In this document: piece by piece, positions 38,001 to 45,689 of the stretch | How the letters are laid out: each line of letters begins with the position of its first letter | Numbering within the stretch: the stretch's first letter is position 1 | Source: Macrosoma leucophasiata | Lineage: Eukaryota > Arthropoda > Insecta > Lepidoptera > Hedylidae | Length of the DNA: 64,000 nucleotides | NCBI GenBank assembly: GCA_036365455.1 | Contig: JAWQUS010000010.1 | Span: 13,400,501 to 13,464,500, forward strand | Reading direction: 5' to 3' | Program-made: the position numbers and the translations under genes | The notes under the pieces: generated by a model | Databases searched by the model: none | Seen by the model: the letters and a program-made list of their open reading frames with translations, nothing else | Told to the model about the DNA's origin: nothing

Positions 38001-41000
38001 TATACCTACGATTCATAAAAATCAATTTATTGTATTTCGTGACAATGTTTACATTAAGTAGTGTATATATATAGACTCTCTGGTCGTCTGCTACAGGGCA
38101 GGAGTAGTAACCATTATGGGTTTAATTTGCCAGTTCAATTCAAATAAACGAAAGTGTCTTCTCAAATATTTTAAATTACGACTACAACAATCCCACAATA
38201 GTCGACTTCAACTATAAATAACTTTGTTACGTAGGAATAAAAGTACCTACTTACTTATTTATATATTTTTAGGGTTCCGTACCTTAAAAGGAAAAAAGGA
38301 ACCCTTATAGGATCACTCGTGCGTCTGTCTGTCTGTCTGTCCGTCTGTCTGTCACAGCCAATTTGCTCCGAAACTACTCGACCGATTGAGTTGAAATTTG
38401 ATGAATATATGTAAATTGGTGATCCAAAGATGAACACGTCAAGTAAAATAATAAATTTTAAACAGGGGGGCCACTTTCGGGGGATAAATCAGAAAATTAA
38501 AAAAAAATCGTAAACTGTGTCGTGTGACATATCATGAAAGATGAAACATGAAAGAAGTTGAGAGTTGAGTAGGTTGTCATACGCCAACTTGCTAATTAAT
38601 ATGTTCGTTTTCTTAGACTGTGTTGCTACCAAGTAGTGATACCTACCTACTAACTTCAATAAGTCCTCAAAATAAACTTATTAAATAATGAAATCAACCT
38701 TAACTATTATTATCAGCTCACGCAATATAAATTTCTGTTAAAATTACAGTTTGCGCTGTTAATGAACATAACATTAACATAATCTCGGTATTTCACACGT
38801 TATGCCTATGCTGTGAACTTTCCTCTAATACCCAACTCACATTAAACTGTGATTGAGAGTATAACATGTGCTTCATATCGCATGAATTGAATTGTAAGTA
38901 GGTAACTAATGGGTATACTTAAAATGTATGGTGGCTTATGTTAATAGTCGCATGATGTTGGAAAATTCAACATTTGAGCTCACACATTCTGTGACTTCCA
39001 CTTCCACTTTCAACCATCCACAATGCGAATGTGGATGAACTAAATTCATCCTACTGGATGAATTAACTTGAAATTAAATAAAATCAAGATATAGTCATGT
39101 ACTTAGTTTACAACTACTGTCCCTTATGTATCTTGTGACATAGATTGGCAACACTTACTTAAATATCTTTGTAGAACTCCATTTTGACATCTCCTGTATT
39201 TCTCTGAAAGCTTATTAAAGCTATCAATTAGGGAGAAAACAGTTTAAAAATTAGATTCAATCTGTTCCCTTCGTAATAGGGAATTAGATAGGTTGATTAG
39301 TCCGACTAATGAAAGGGCTTTCGGTGACAGCCGCATCGTACTAAATAGATTGCATTTGTCAAACGAACCATTGGGCTGTGCAATGCTGTGCTTATTATGT
39401 TAGAGAAAGTCTCGCCGACTGCTTGTTGAATCGTAAATAGTTTGTTGTTAACCGTTTGCGCGCGACGATTCTTGTACGTAGTAGGTAGGTACTCGTAAGT
39501 AGGAACTTAATGTAAATTATCACTTCATCTCTTCACTTTCGACCCGTTCCGCCTTCGTACGGCTGCAATGTTTGTATGATTAATCTGCTGTGGTAGGTAT
39601 AACTGAAATGCCGATAAGTACCGGATATTTGGTTTTTGAACTTTAAATTGTTTTATTGGTAATAAATATAAAGTTCAACATTGACCAGATGTCGGTTAAC
39701 GGCATCGGCAATATAGCAGTGCTCGCGAATACCCGTCTTTGCAAATTTTGTCACTGAAGCACAGTAGATAGATGAAGGTCGACTCTTATTAACTAGTTGA
39801 TGGTTACGTGATATTCTCGATCAATTGACTATTCAATACAAATTATGTTTTAAATTAAATCAGTAGAATAGATGGATGTTTGTAACTCTTAAAGCAAAAA
39901 CTACCTAGTAGGTACCTATTTGGATGAGATTTCCTACAAGTACCAATTACAAACTGGCTACTTTTTATAGTCCGAAAATCTAGAAACAAGAACGCTGCGG
40001 CGGAGTGTAGTCATAAATATCTACTATGTTTTTGTTAACAAAGTGTTTGCTCGTGACGATGCTTGTAACTCTTTGTGTTGCAGTACCTAATTAGGTACTA
40101 TAAATAAATGACCACCAGTTTAGCGTTTTACAAAGGAGAGGCATTTTTGTCATATAATATTTACATACTCAACATGGAACCTACTAAATTTGTATTACAA
40201 TATGAAAGTTTGTGACGATGGAAAGGTTCATCCAAATCCGTTCTGTAGAGTTTGCATTTTACTTTCCCTGTGGAGTAAGGGTCAAATATGTCTCATTTCA
40301 AATATTTCTCATACGAAGCGCGCATGGCCCGGCGGCTGGTGTAGATCATAAGCGATCTACTCGGTTAAGCACTACGGGCGCGGTCGGGTAGTGTGATGGG
40401 TGACCGCTAGTGGCAAATTAAATGCGCGTTTCCGTGCTTCGGAGGGCACGTTAAGCCGTCGGTCCCGGTTGCTATCGATAGATAGCAGTCGTTAAACCTT
40501 GTCGGAGGCCTTACGGGCGGTTTGAAAACATCCGACAGCGGGTTGGCCACTAACCCACCCACCTTCACCAATCCGCATTGGAGCAGCGTGGTGGAGTAAG
40601 CTCCAGGCCTCCCTCCAAAAAAGGGGAGAGACTCGTGCCCAGCAGTGGGACGTATAATGGGTTGCCATTATTATTATATTATTATGTCTCATTTATCTCT
40701 GAATATGTGTGAATGTTTGACGCTAAAACTACAGGATGGATTTAGGTGAAATCTTGGTCCTGAGGATGAAACTTTCTAGTAAGTAACGTACCTACCCGTT
40801 TATCAAAATATCATAAAACTATTTAGACTAGTAGAGTCTCTTGGGATTATATTAGGAAAGTACATGACAATAACATGGGCTAAGCTATCGGTATAAAAGT
40901 ACATGGCATGCATTTTAGGTGAATCTTAATTAATACTCGGTCTAGCTTTCGTACTCAAGCCATTCACGGTCTAGTTTATTAAATCGATTCAACGAGCAAC

Positions 41001-42060
41001 CGCCATTTAATTCGAGCGTGCATGGATGTTACAAGCAGGCCAATTTTCCCAGTAGATTCCGAGTCATGTTCCTAGCTCCAATCATAATACTTACTACATT
41101 ATAATTTGGCACGATTATACTTCGGATCCGCTACCAGAGAATATGTAATACTTAACCGTTAGATAAATGAAAAAGGTACTTGCTGTTCAGGCTGTGTCAT
41201 ATTAGCGGTATTAAAATTGCATAGGATTTATTCTCACATCCTACCGAATATCTATACCAAACATTTATAAAAATCGATCAAGCCGTTTCACAAGGAGTTA
41301 AGTGACAAGCACAAGAAATTTGTATATACCAAACCTAATTACCAAGATGATATTCCAAAATAAGTTGGGATAAACAATTAATGAGATTAATTACTGCCTT
41401 GATCAGAATAAGTTAAGTAATAAATCTATCGTGAAGGAAGTGCGCGGACGACATTGTTCGTTGATCTTAAAATTTAGTTAAAATACAAATATTTTTATAT
41501 CTTCATCATCATCACTTCAGCCGAAAACCTTTACTGCTACTTCAAAGCCTGCAAATGAGAGGGGATATGCCATTATCGCCACGCTTGGCACGCGAATTGG
41601 CGATCGCAGTGGCTTTACATTATGTAAATATAATGTAAAGCCACAATAAATGTTAATTTAAGTCATAACCAAATCAACAGTTTAAACATAATAAACACCA
41701 ATCAAAAGGTGACTTGAACAATTTGTATAATACGATCGTTTCTATGTTCCAGCACCACTGTATTTGAAAGCCACAATATTGGAGGCAAACAAGGCGGAAT
41801 GCTATTGGAAGAGCGACAGATTTGTGCCCACTATATCCGCCAGATGGGACCCCAAGTCCGCAACGGTGAAACTGACAGTTTTCAAAGCGAATTTAAATCG
41901 AGTGAGCATTTATATAAGTATCGGATGCAAATCTAAGATGGCGAAAAAAGAAATTCTCGGTAAAGCGCACATTGATGAGAAATCTCCGTATGCAGACAGT
42001 TGGACCGAATGTCTCCGGCAACCGGGGATACCAAAAACGTTTTGGGTCAACTTTGTGTAA
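20013..42060 (+). CDS. Divergent tandem-C2 (synaptotagmin-like) protein, 4 exons, 383 aa
   Basis: Exons: 20013-20216, 30286-30786, 34311-34449, 41753-42060. Junction phases are 0, 0, 1 and all splice sites are GT-AG; total 1152 nt. Residues about 28-110 form a first C2 domain (EIGFKLALHPVSKNLIVTVL, GARHLPSLFGL, HGYLVKVKVFPG, then WPVWNEDFKFQL). Residues about 120-225 are a Lys/Ser-rich linker. Residues about 236-383 are a second C2-like domain (GQLEVMLLYTASEDGLNDTV; SARWDPKSATVKLTVFKANL; WTECLRQPGIPKTFWVNFV at the end). The layout matches synaptotagmin-type proteins, which bind membranes in trafficking. The first C2 reads GLSRAHGYLVK where Ca2+-binding members have an acidic SDPYVK-type loop, so Ca2+ binding is unlikely. 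No N-terminal membrane segment is visible: the protein starts MAFSLNKLKNILNTNRDNQL. The first in-frame ATG after upstream stops was taken as start. I cannot assign an orthologue. Confidence 0.85.
20400..20870. repeat. TAGGTACCTAC-rich simple sequence
   Basis: Dense taggtacc/ctacctacc words in both orientations (for example 20535-20560, 20600-20615, 20640-20680). This is a typical lepidopteran low-complexity pattern, scattered also through 32400-32900, 37900 and 47880-48110. Confidence 0.6.
21009..21772. mobile_element. GC-rich MITE with TTAA flanks and a nested element
   Basis: Outer inverted ends ggtgcaattccgcgggtcgc / gcgacccgcggaattgcacc, next to TTAA on both sides. The terminal 180 bp on each side are very GC-rich and contain repeated gcgcggccgatgacgtca words plus atcgatcgcg. 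The 21320-21600 interior differs in composition and has its own inverted ends (agatcccactgcagaatga / ttctgcagtgggatcct), so a second element sits inside. The TTAA flanks suggest a piggyBac-like origin, but the ends do not begin CCC as usual. Confidence 0.65.
21895..21985 (-). repeat. Family A fragment
   Basis: gccactcctgaggcctaatc, ggtctctgtgcggtctgtgc, cggaaattatcgg: the middle block only. Confidence 0.45.
22136..22290 (+). repeat. tRNA-derived SINE S2, copy 1
   Basis: tRNA-like head (cccggttagtctagcggtg; B box gggttcgatccccgccccgg), then a body shared with 28225-28375 (aaatatttgtatggcctaca, gataggtatttgtttcggg). The acceptor and anticodon arms do not fold as a real tRNA, so it is not called one. 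It ends in tgtgt-rich sequence just where the fold-back at 22291 begins. Confidence 0.7.
22291..22866. repeat. Inverted duplication (arms about 110 bp) around a transposon ORF
   Basis: The left arm, 22291-22405 (tcaacagcgaagtatcgcat ... gtgcacgccagag), is the reverse complement of 22759-22866 (ctctggcgtgcacaaattgt ... atacttcgctgttga), with small indels. The right arm overlaps the coding tail of the Cys-rich ORF, so the left arm is an inverted copy of that tail. Confidence 0.9.
22515..22910 (+). pseudogene. C-terminal fragment of a transposon-type Cys-rich protein
   Basis: Open reading with LDPTDWGWKLVDDTLEPIQT, LLPHAPEELLYTIFCNCKKG and CSAKCDCKKR, followed in another frame by CTNCQDRSCSNVESPTAEDS and an Arg/Lys-rich end. 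This WGW / FCNCKxGCxxxCxCxK / C-rich order is the C-terminal tail of an insect repetitive-element protein; the catalytic part is missing. At least one frameshift near 22750 splits it. The role of the Cys cluster (possibly metal binding) is not known to me. Confidence 0.6.
23275..23610. repeat. Decayed MITE B-like region
   Basis: gttcgcacaccgcacaaca near 23278 and 'tttgtgaatctcgccctgct' near 23457 resemble the ends of MITE B with a diverged middle. 'aaagtaaagtcgtggactgg' near 23584 is a second partial arm. Confidence 0.4.
23722..24165. repeat. Family D repeat, copy 2, interrupted
   Basis: The same blocks as 10520-10775 flank an insertion at about 23846-24040, between the ataata-rich stretch and agtaaaagttggg. 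Confidence 0.6.
23846..24040 (+). mobile_element. 'actagctgt' retroposon-like element inside family D
   Basis: Begins actagctgtcccggtaaact and carries caaaatttcatgaatatcgg, tccagccgtttcagagaaaa. This is the same family as 27272-27480 (tagctgtgcccgcgacttcg, aaaatcggtctagctgttcc). No ORF remains. Confidence 0.6.
25166..25200. repeat. Perfect 13-bp inverted repeat, 9-nt loop
   Basis: ggccatggagtgg (25166-25178) and ccactccatggcc (25188-25200) with loop ttgatcgcg. It does not belong to a repeat family seen here. Confidence 0.9.
25432..25473. repeat. Perfect 18-bp inverted repeat, 6-nt loop
   Basis: aatagtagggaattatta (25432-25449) and taataattccctactatt (25456-25473), loop agtatg. Confidence 0.9.
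25500..25735 (+). mobile_element. LINE (RTE/related) ORF tail remnant
   Basis: + strand reading near 25572-25615 gives RPQMRWKDDIEMIAGKN and then stops; LINE ORF2 tails of this kind normally read RRWxDDIxxxAGxxW. Several stops follow, ending in a polymorphic gatgatgat tail near 25748. It is a dead fragment. Confidence 0.6.
26270..26945. mobile_element. Non-autonomous hAT-like element with BED-finger remnant
   Basis: The ends are rich in ctcgag (gggtttctgctcgagac at the left, ctcgaaactcgag and ggcgagaaacc at the right) and partly complementary. Around 26470-26525 the + strand reads DASALVRHLQSVHK-like residues, the His-x5-His end of a BED zinc finger as in hAT transposases. No catalytic domain or RNase-H-like fold is visible. 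26528-26562 also holds a 12-bp inverted repeat (ctgagtcacagg / cctgtgactcag). Confidence 0.55.
27272..27480 (+). mobile_element. 'actagctgtgcccgcgacttcg' dispersed element
   Basis: Starts tagctgtgcccgcgacttcg, has agtgaaagtcccgtcaaaat and cggtctagctgttcctgag, and ends in an (acag)n run. It is a familiar arthropod repeat type with no ORF left. Confidence 0.55.
27640..27850 (+). pseudogene. LINE RNase H domain remnant
   Basis: The + strand reads ISFMWIKAHINILGNEEAD, then SATKDAACLHKASDFKEFP, before a stop at about 27845. The W(I/V)xAHxxxxGNExAD block holds the conserved end of a LINE-encoded RNase H. The rest of ORF2 is absent. Confidence 0.7.
28225..28375 (+). repeat. tRNA-derived SINE S2, copy 2
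   Basis: aaggtggtccagtggcgtgt, B box gcaggttcgattcccgcacc, then gcaaatacctatttgtatgg and cagataattttttcgggta as in copy 1. Confidence 0.65.
28833..28990 (-). repeat. Family A retroposon, copy 8 (partial)
   Basis: T-run, tatgtaacaagggtggcaag, caagcatgcagttcactta, cactcctgagacctcagt, tatgtctct; truncated there. Confidence 0.65.
28983..29180 (+). other. Small acidic open reading frame of unknown origin
   Basis: Open from the truncated family A copy to TAA near 29180: LYQRIFETRLVLDEPFIMNV, then an Asp/Ser/Glu-rich run and a Cys-containing end (CGIDGVCPLDQ ... NYCKPGFQ). The Ser/Asp richness and lack of a good acceptor make a transposon ORF end more likely than a host exon. I do not recognise it. 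Confidence 0.25.
30880..31165. repeat. Family C repeat, copy 1
   Basis: Shares with 45370-45565 the blocks cgaccatttagatcgagttt / tttgatcgagttttgacc, cagcagagataacgctc, actagccgattgtctctttc and gtagactcgatgtgcaatat. A short piece recurs at 30165-30220. Confidence 0.6.
32025..32205. mobile_element. Palindromic MITE, about 180 bp
   Basis: Outer arms gagtgcctagtgcgagattt and aatctcgcactaggcactc. An inner perfect stretch gtaaacgcagatttg / caaatctgcgtttac surrounds a central tttgcg, and gatcgcgatcgc words lie on both sides. It folds on itself almost end to end. Confidence 0.8.
34075..34115 (+). repeat. SINE head fragment (B box)
   Basis: cagaggtcgcgggttcaaat, cccgtccgaag followed by a T-run: a pol III B box without a recognisable A box. 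Confidence 0.4.
34610..35120. mobile_element. Family E inverted-repeat element, copy 1, split by family A
   Basis: Left end aagaatcatggcaagtttca ... ttgtacgaaaaaagtt; right end tttttctgtacaaatcttgc, catgatcctttc: inverted ends of about 50 bp. Between 34685 and 34870 it is interrupted by a family A copy. Copy 2 is at 42705-43085. Confidence 0.65.
34685..34870 (+). repeat. Family A retroposon, copy 9, with 26-nt-class poly(A)
   Basis: gccctgtaatttcaggcaca, gaggccataacaccttaggc, ctataggctgcagtcatcac, ttaacatcaatgtaaactgc, ttttattacat, then an uninterrupted A-run to 34870. The long A-run is the clearest proof that family A ends in poly(A), and suggests a young insertion. Confidence 0.8.
35205..35375 (+). 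repeat. RTE-type LINE 3' end fragment
   Basis: cacgcactggaccagcgtgg, tagactatggtccgaacccc, gttttgcccagcagtgggac: the sequence that ends lepidopteran RTE-like LINEs, with no ORF attached. Confidence 0.55.
35393..35775 (+). repeat. 5S-rRNA-headed SINE with RTE-like tail, copy 1
   Basis: The head carries a 5S-like internal promoter (gatctactcggttaagc, acgggtgcggtcggg, gacgggtg). The middle block is acgttaagccgtcg...gtcccg and tagatagcagtcgttaaa. The tail is gcccagcagtgggacgtttt and a short ttattattat run. Copy 2 at 40318-40685 keeps the 5S motifs better. Confidence 0.65.
36683..36925 (-). repeat. Family A retroposon, copy 10 (diverged)
   Basis: attatgaaggtagcaaacag, gcatgctgtttacatagatg, ataagtgactctg, aatcggaacacaatagtgct and ggcaatgcaatgatgcctac; well diverged, so probably old. 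Confidence 0.65.
38268..38425 (+). repeat. 'GGGTTCCGT' dispersed repeat, sense copy
   Basis: agggttccgtaccttaaaag, gaacccttataggatcactc, (gtct)n, then cgaaactactcgaccgattg, agttgaaatttgatg. Confidence 0.65.
40318..40685 (+). repeat. 5S-rRNA-headed SINE with RTE-like tail, copy 2
   Basis: The head reads ctactcggttaagcactacg, ggcgcggtcggg, gatgggtgaccgc. Against 5S rRNA (AAGTTAAGC ... GGGCGCGGTC ... GATGGGTGACC) the A-box and C-box words are clear. Then come cacgttaagccgtcggtccc, gatagatagcagtcgttaaa and, at the end, cgtgcccagcagtgggacg with an (att)n tail. Confidence 0.75.
41500..41645. repeat. LINE fragment ending in a perfect hairpin
   Basis: catcatcatcacttcagccg, tgccattatcgccacgcttg and gcacgcgaattggcgatcgc match the decayed LINE at 13545. 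A perfect 14-bp inverted repeat follows (gtggctttacatta 41609-41622, taatgtaaagccac 41631-41644). Confidence 0.6.
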
Positions 42061-42370
42061 TAATAGTCAGTATTTTTCTGGTCATGACATTTTTATATGA
42101 AACGAATGGTCGTGTTTTTATTAATGACCGGTGTTTCGCATTCGGTTTCATTCGAAGCTAAAAGAGTGAAATATTCAGTTTTGACAAAACAGGAATACCT
42201 GGAACTAAGCGGACGTTACATGATTATGTTATGTTTCGCTTGATTTTTCTTAGATTATGTGTCAGATATCTAATCTTAAATAGTAATCGAAGATATTATT
42301 TAGATTTGCACCATATTTTAATGAAAATTAATTGGAATCATTCAGTTTTTAAAGAAAAATTGATTAGTGT

Positions 42371-42430
42371 TTGTTGAAATAAAATGTAGTAAGCCTAACC
42401 AAGTCTTACTACAATTTCTTTCAACAAACG
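42371..42430 (+). terminator. C2 gene polyadenylation signal inside a hairpin
   Basis: AATAAA at 42378-42383 is 318 bp after the stop. It lies between complementary words ttgttgaaa and tttcaacaa, with an inner 8-bp stem gtagtaag / cttactac, so the hexamer would sit on one side of a fold-back. It is the first canonical hexamer noticed after the stop. Confidence 0.45.
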
Positions 42431-42704
42431 TTGATATATTTCAGTCTTTCGTTTTGTTTATCAGTAAACAACAGCAGTTCTATATTGTGTTTATTAAGTA
42501 CTGATTGTTCCCCAAGTCAATTCAATCTGTATCTATAGGTACGTACCTACCTATTTATACCATGTCATTGTTTTGCAGTGAAAACATTTTCTGGCGATTC
42601 GGAATTGATAGAAAAACGTTATACCTACATATGTATTTAGTTACGTAAACAGAGTGGTACATTTTTCGCTTTTTTTCTAAAATAATAAACCAACTGTTAC
42701 TAAG

Positions 42705-43085
42705 GGACAAAAGAATCATGGCAAGTTCCATACAAAGATTTGTAAAGAAAAATGAAAAAAGGTACTTACACGGTAAGACAGCTTAGAAATATTATTAAGA
42801 GAACCTAAAGAACGTCTCCTGGTATTTGAAATATTTTTTCTCGGCAGAATAAAAATGGTCTTCCGTAACAACAGTAGAAGTCCTCAATACTATACTACCT
42901 ATAATTTTATTTTTTTTATTCCCCAGAGGGAAAAATATTTTAAACATCAGAAAATGTTCTTTTAATGTTATTGCGTGTTATTAGGTACACGTACATAAAG
43001 ACCTATCTAATTGTTTCAAATTTTTTACACCTTGTACCTTTTTAATTTTTAATTTTGTACATATCTAGCCATGATCTTCTATTCC
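42705..43085. mobile_element. Family E inverted-repeat element, copy 2
   Basis: Left end aagaatcatggcaagttcca, middle aacctaaagaacgtctcctg and cttccgtaacaacagtag, right end gtacatatctagccatgatc. It lacks the family A insertion of copy 1. Confidence 0.65.
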
Positions 43086-43121
43086 TTTAATACCTAGGTA
43101 TTAAAGGAATAGAAGATCATG
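43070..43121. repeat. Perfect 52-bp palindrome without spacer
   Basis: 26 nt from catgatcttctattccttta to the centre at 43095/43096 (tacct|aggta), mirrored exactly to agatcatg at 43121. It starts inside the right end of family E copy 2. Confidence 0.95.
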
Positions 43122-44610
43122 TTGGCCTAGGCCAACGCCGTGTTGTCCGCTCGGCCCCAAAAAGTATTCCTGATAGTAGGCATTACCTACTACAGAAAAA
43201 GAACGAATCGAAGTACCTTTACATAAATATCGTGTACCTATTATTATATGCTTTTATTACGTAAGGCGAGGACAATATAAGTGTTGTGAGTTATTAATGT
43301 ATAGGTTAAAACAGACAAATCACATGACAATGTTATCATAAGTCGTATCTACTTTTATAGAAATAGAAAGAAACGTAACAAATAGGTGCATGGACTTTAA
43401 CAGAATCATGCAACTAAACACAACATTGAGTTATATCAGTGATCTTCAGATTTCCCTTTGCTCAAGAAGAGGATTAAACTATAATATATACTATAATATA
43501 AATAGGCTGCCATCCTTTACCTAAAAGGTCGATTGAAGGGGATCTTTTTATCCAGGAACCGTAAAGCTTTTTATAAATTCCACTAAATATGAAGAGTTTT
43601 GTAGATTGTTCAGTGGTGTCTATGAGAAAATTGTATCTGCAAGGAATCAGAATTAGAAATGTATTTATTTAGGATAACAATTATCTCTTATGAAAGTCCA
43701 AAACAATTAAAATAAATTATAATGAATAACATAGAGCAACACCGGGCCGCGGCCGGTGGCCCGTGTTGCTCTATGGCGAATAACAATTGATATAAGTACA
43801 TGTCAATCAATTAATAAATAAAATATTATCAAAATAGATATCACTTAGATAAAACCAATATAAAGATGTAATATACGACTTTAATAGTGTAGGTAGGTAT
43901 ATCAGCAGTAGGTCTAATTTTCCTTTTTTCAGAGGAATAATTCATTTGTCCTTCATATGAAACCGATTAAACCACACTTCAAGTCCTAATTGGTAACCAA
44001 ACACCACTAAAGTACAATAACACGTCAATTCACGAAAATTACCTAATAGGCCTTCGGGACGCGGCACGACATCGTCGGAATCGGGACTGTCCTGACCTAG
44101 TCCTGACTGAGAATCGGGACGGGTGGCTACCCTGGCTTCGACCTCTTAGTTTTAGGACGGCAGTTTTTTTAGGCGTTATTCAGAGATTGGTCATTAGAGT
44201 CCATAGACAATTAAATATCAATCTTATTTGCTTAGGTTATGCATTGCGCATTGATTTCCAGAGACTAATTAATCCATTTAATCTATAGGTACCTACTTAC
44301 TTATTTGCATTAAAGATTTGCTGGAATTGTTTGATTTGGGTAACTATGTGATAATAAAAGCAATAATTATTTCAAAATTAAAAGTGCCAAATGATCAGTT
44401 GTGAAAGATCAGGTACACCTACTTTGATTATTGAGAAATTGAACAAATTATTTTTGCACTCTTAATAAAAATATTATGCGTATTAAAACGGATTAAATTT
44501 TTTATAATGTAAACAATCTTTTAAAAAATATTTGAAATGTTATATTTTTGCTATTTAATAAAATGTTTTACTATGCTCTTTTATTCCTTTGTGCTCATTT
44601 TTTGTATTTT
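43122..44610. other. Intergenic, no gene recognised
   Basis: AT-rich; includes the GC-rich hairpin at 43731-43775. No open frame looks coding. Confidence 0.4.
43731..43775. repeat. GC-rich hairpin
   Basis: catagagcaacaccgggc and gcccgtgttgctctatg pair with one bulge around a cgcggccggtg loop. It is striking in an otherwise AT-rich stretch. Confidence 0.85.
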
Positions 44611-44614
44611 TTGA

Positions 44615-44725
44615 TGTAATGAAGGTGGCACATAGATAGTAAGCGGCAACTGCAGGCAGCGACAAACAACTTTCAACAAGCTCGTTTTACCTATGTGATA
44701 GAAATTACGAGGCCATACAAGTACC
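44615..44725 (-). repeat. Family A fragment, copy 11
   Basis: T-run, gatgtaatgaaggtggcaca, then tgtgatagaaattacgaggc, catacaag; internally deleted. Confidence 0.45.
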
Positions 44726-45036
44726 TAATACCTACTAAGTTCTGAAACTTAAACCAAAATCATCATCATCAGCAAAATTATTATCTGTCCGGTGTTATTA
44801 TCAAAAAACCTCTCATATCTAATGCTTCTATCGTAACTAGCGTATCCATCTGCTAATCCAAAATAGCCTAACTCTGCGCTCAATTCAACCGTACATTTTG
44901 CACAAAAGGCCAGGCATTTATTATCTGTAAAAATACTAGCGGCCATATTTTGATAGGCAATCTAATGGATATACAGCACCAATAAGAAATATAGCAACAT
45001 CGATCTTGGTAACGGGACTTAATCTTATTTCGAGTT

Positions 45037-45302
45037 TTTTTTATGTAATGGAAGTGGCAAACAAGCATGCAGTTCACATTGATGTTAAGTGATGACTGTA
45101 GATTATAGACACCCACACAAAGACCAAGGTCAAAATGCAGATGCGTTCCCACTTCTGAGGCCTAAGGCGTTATGCCTCTGTGCCGGAAATTACAGAGCCG
45201 TACATTACCACCTGACCTGAACACTACCATTTAGCGGCAAGTATGGTAATGCGGTGATGCCTACAGCCGCGAGCTCCGTCACTGGAGCTCTACCACCAGT
45301 TA
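45037..45302 (-). repeat. Family A retroposon, copy 12
   Basis: T-run, tatgtaatggaagtggcaaa, caagcatgcagttcacattg, gcctaaggcgttatgcctct, ggtaatgcggtgatgcctac, ctctaccaccagt; near-consensus. Confidence 0.8.
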
Positions 45303-45369
45303 ATCACGTCTGTACCCTGTTATCTATATGATTGTTTTATATTATTTCGCATTAACACATGCATATCTA

Positions 45370-45680
45370 TATGATGTTTGTCGAACGTTTTGATCGAGTT
45401 TTGACCCGAGGTTTTGACCAATAGGTACGTGTCTGTTAGTACACGTAGGCAGTGTGCAGCAGAGATAACGCTCTAGAAAGTCCATAGCTGTGATGTGTGG
45501 TCGATGAGAAAGTGTAAACTAGCCGATTGTCTCTTTCGTAGGCTCAATGTGGAATATTTCTTGATGAACACTGTACATAATATATTCTCTTGATCATAAA
45601 TATGCGTGAAATTTGGTTTGCAGCACATTTGAGCATATCTCGATGAACGTACTAATTCTGCATCGGGATCCTAGAATATA
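45370..45680. repeat. Family C repeat, copy 2, and adjoining 'tgcatcgggatcc' end
   Basis: ttttgatcgagttttgaccc, gcagcagagataacgctcta, actagccgattgtctctttc, then gcagcacatttgagcatatc and ctgcatcgggatcctag, which match the right end of the inner element at 21540-21600. A left-end-like piece (ttgataggcaatctaatgga) is at 44950. Family C and the inner MITE may therefore be parts of one larger element. Confidence 0.5.
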
Positions 45681-45689
45681 ACAGTTTGT

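Larger units (their letters stand above)
34450..41752 (+). other. C2 gene intron 3 (7.3 kb)
   Basis: Holds repeat E (34610-35120) with a nested family A copy, an RTE tail, two 5S-headed SINEs, a family A copy, the 'GGGTTCCGT' element and a LINE fragment with a hairpin. 36930-38260 and 38430-40310 contain no feature I recognise apart from short taggtacc runs. Confidence 0.6.
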
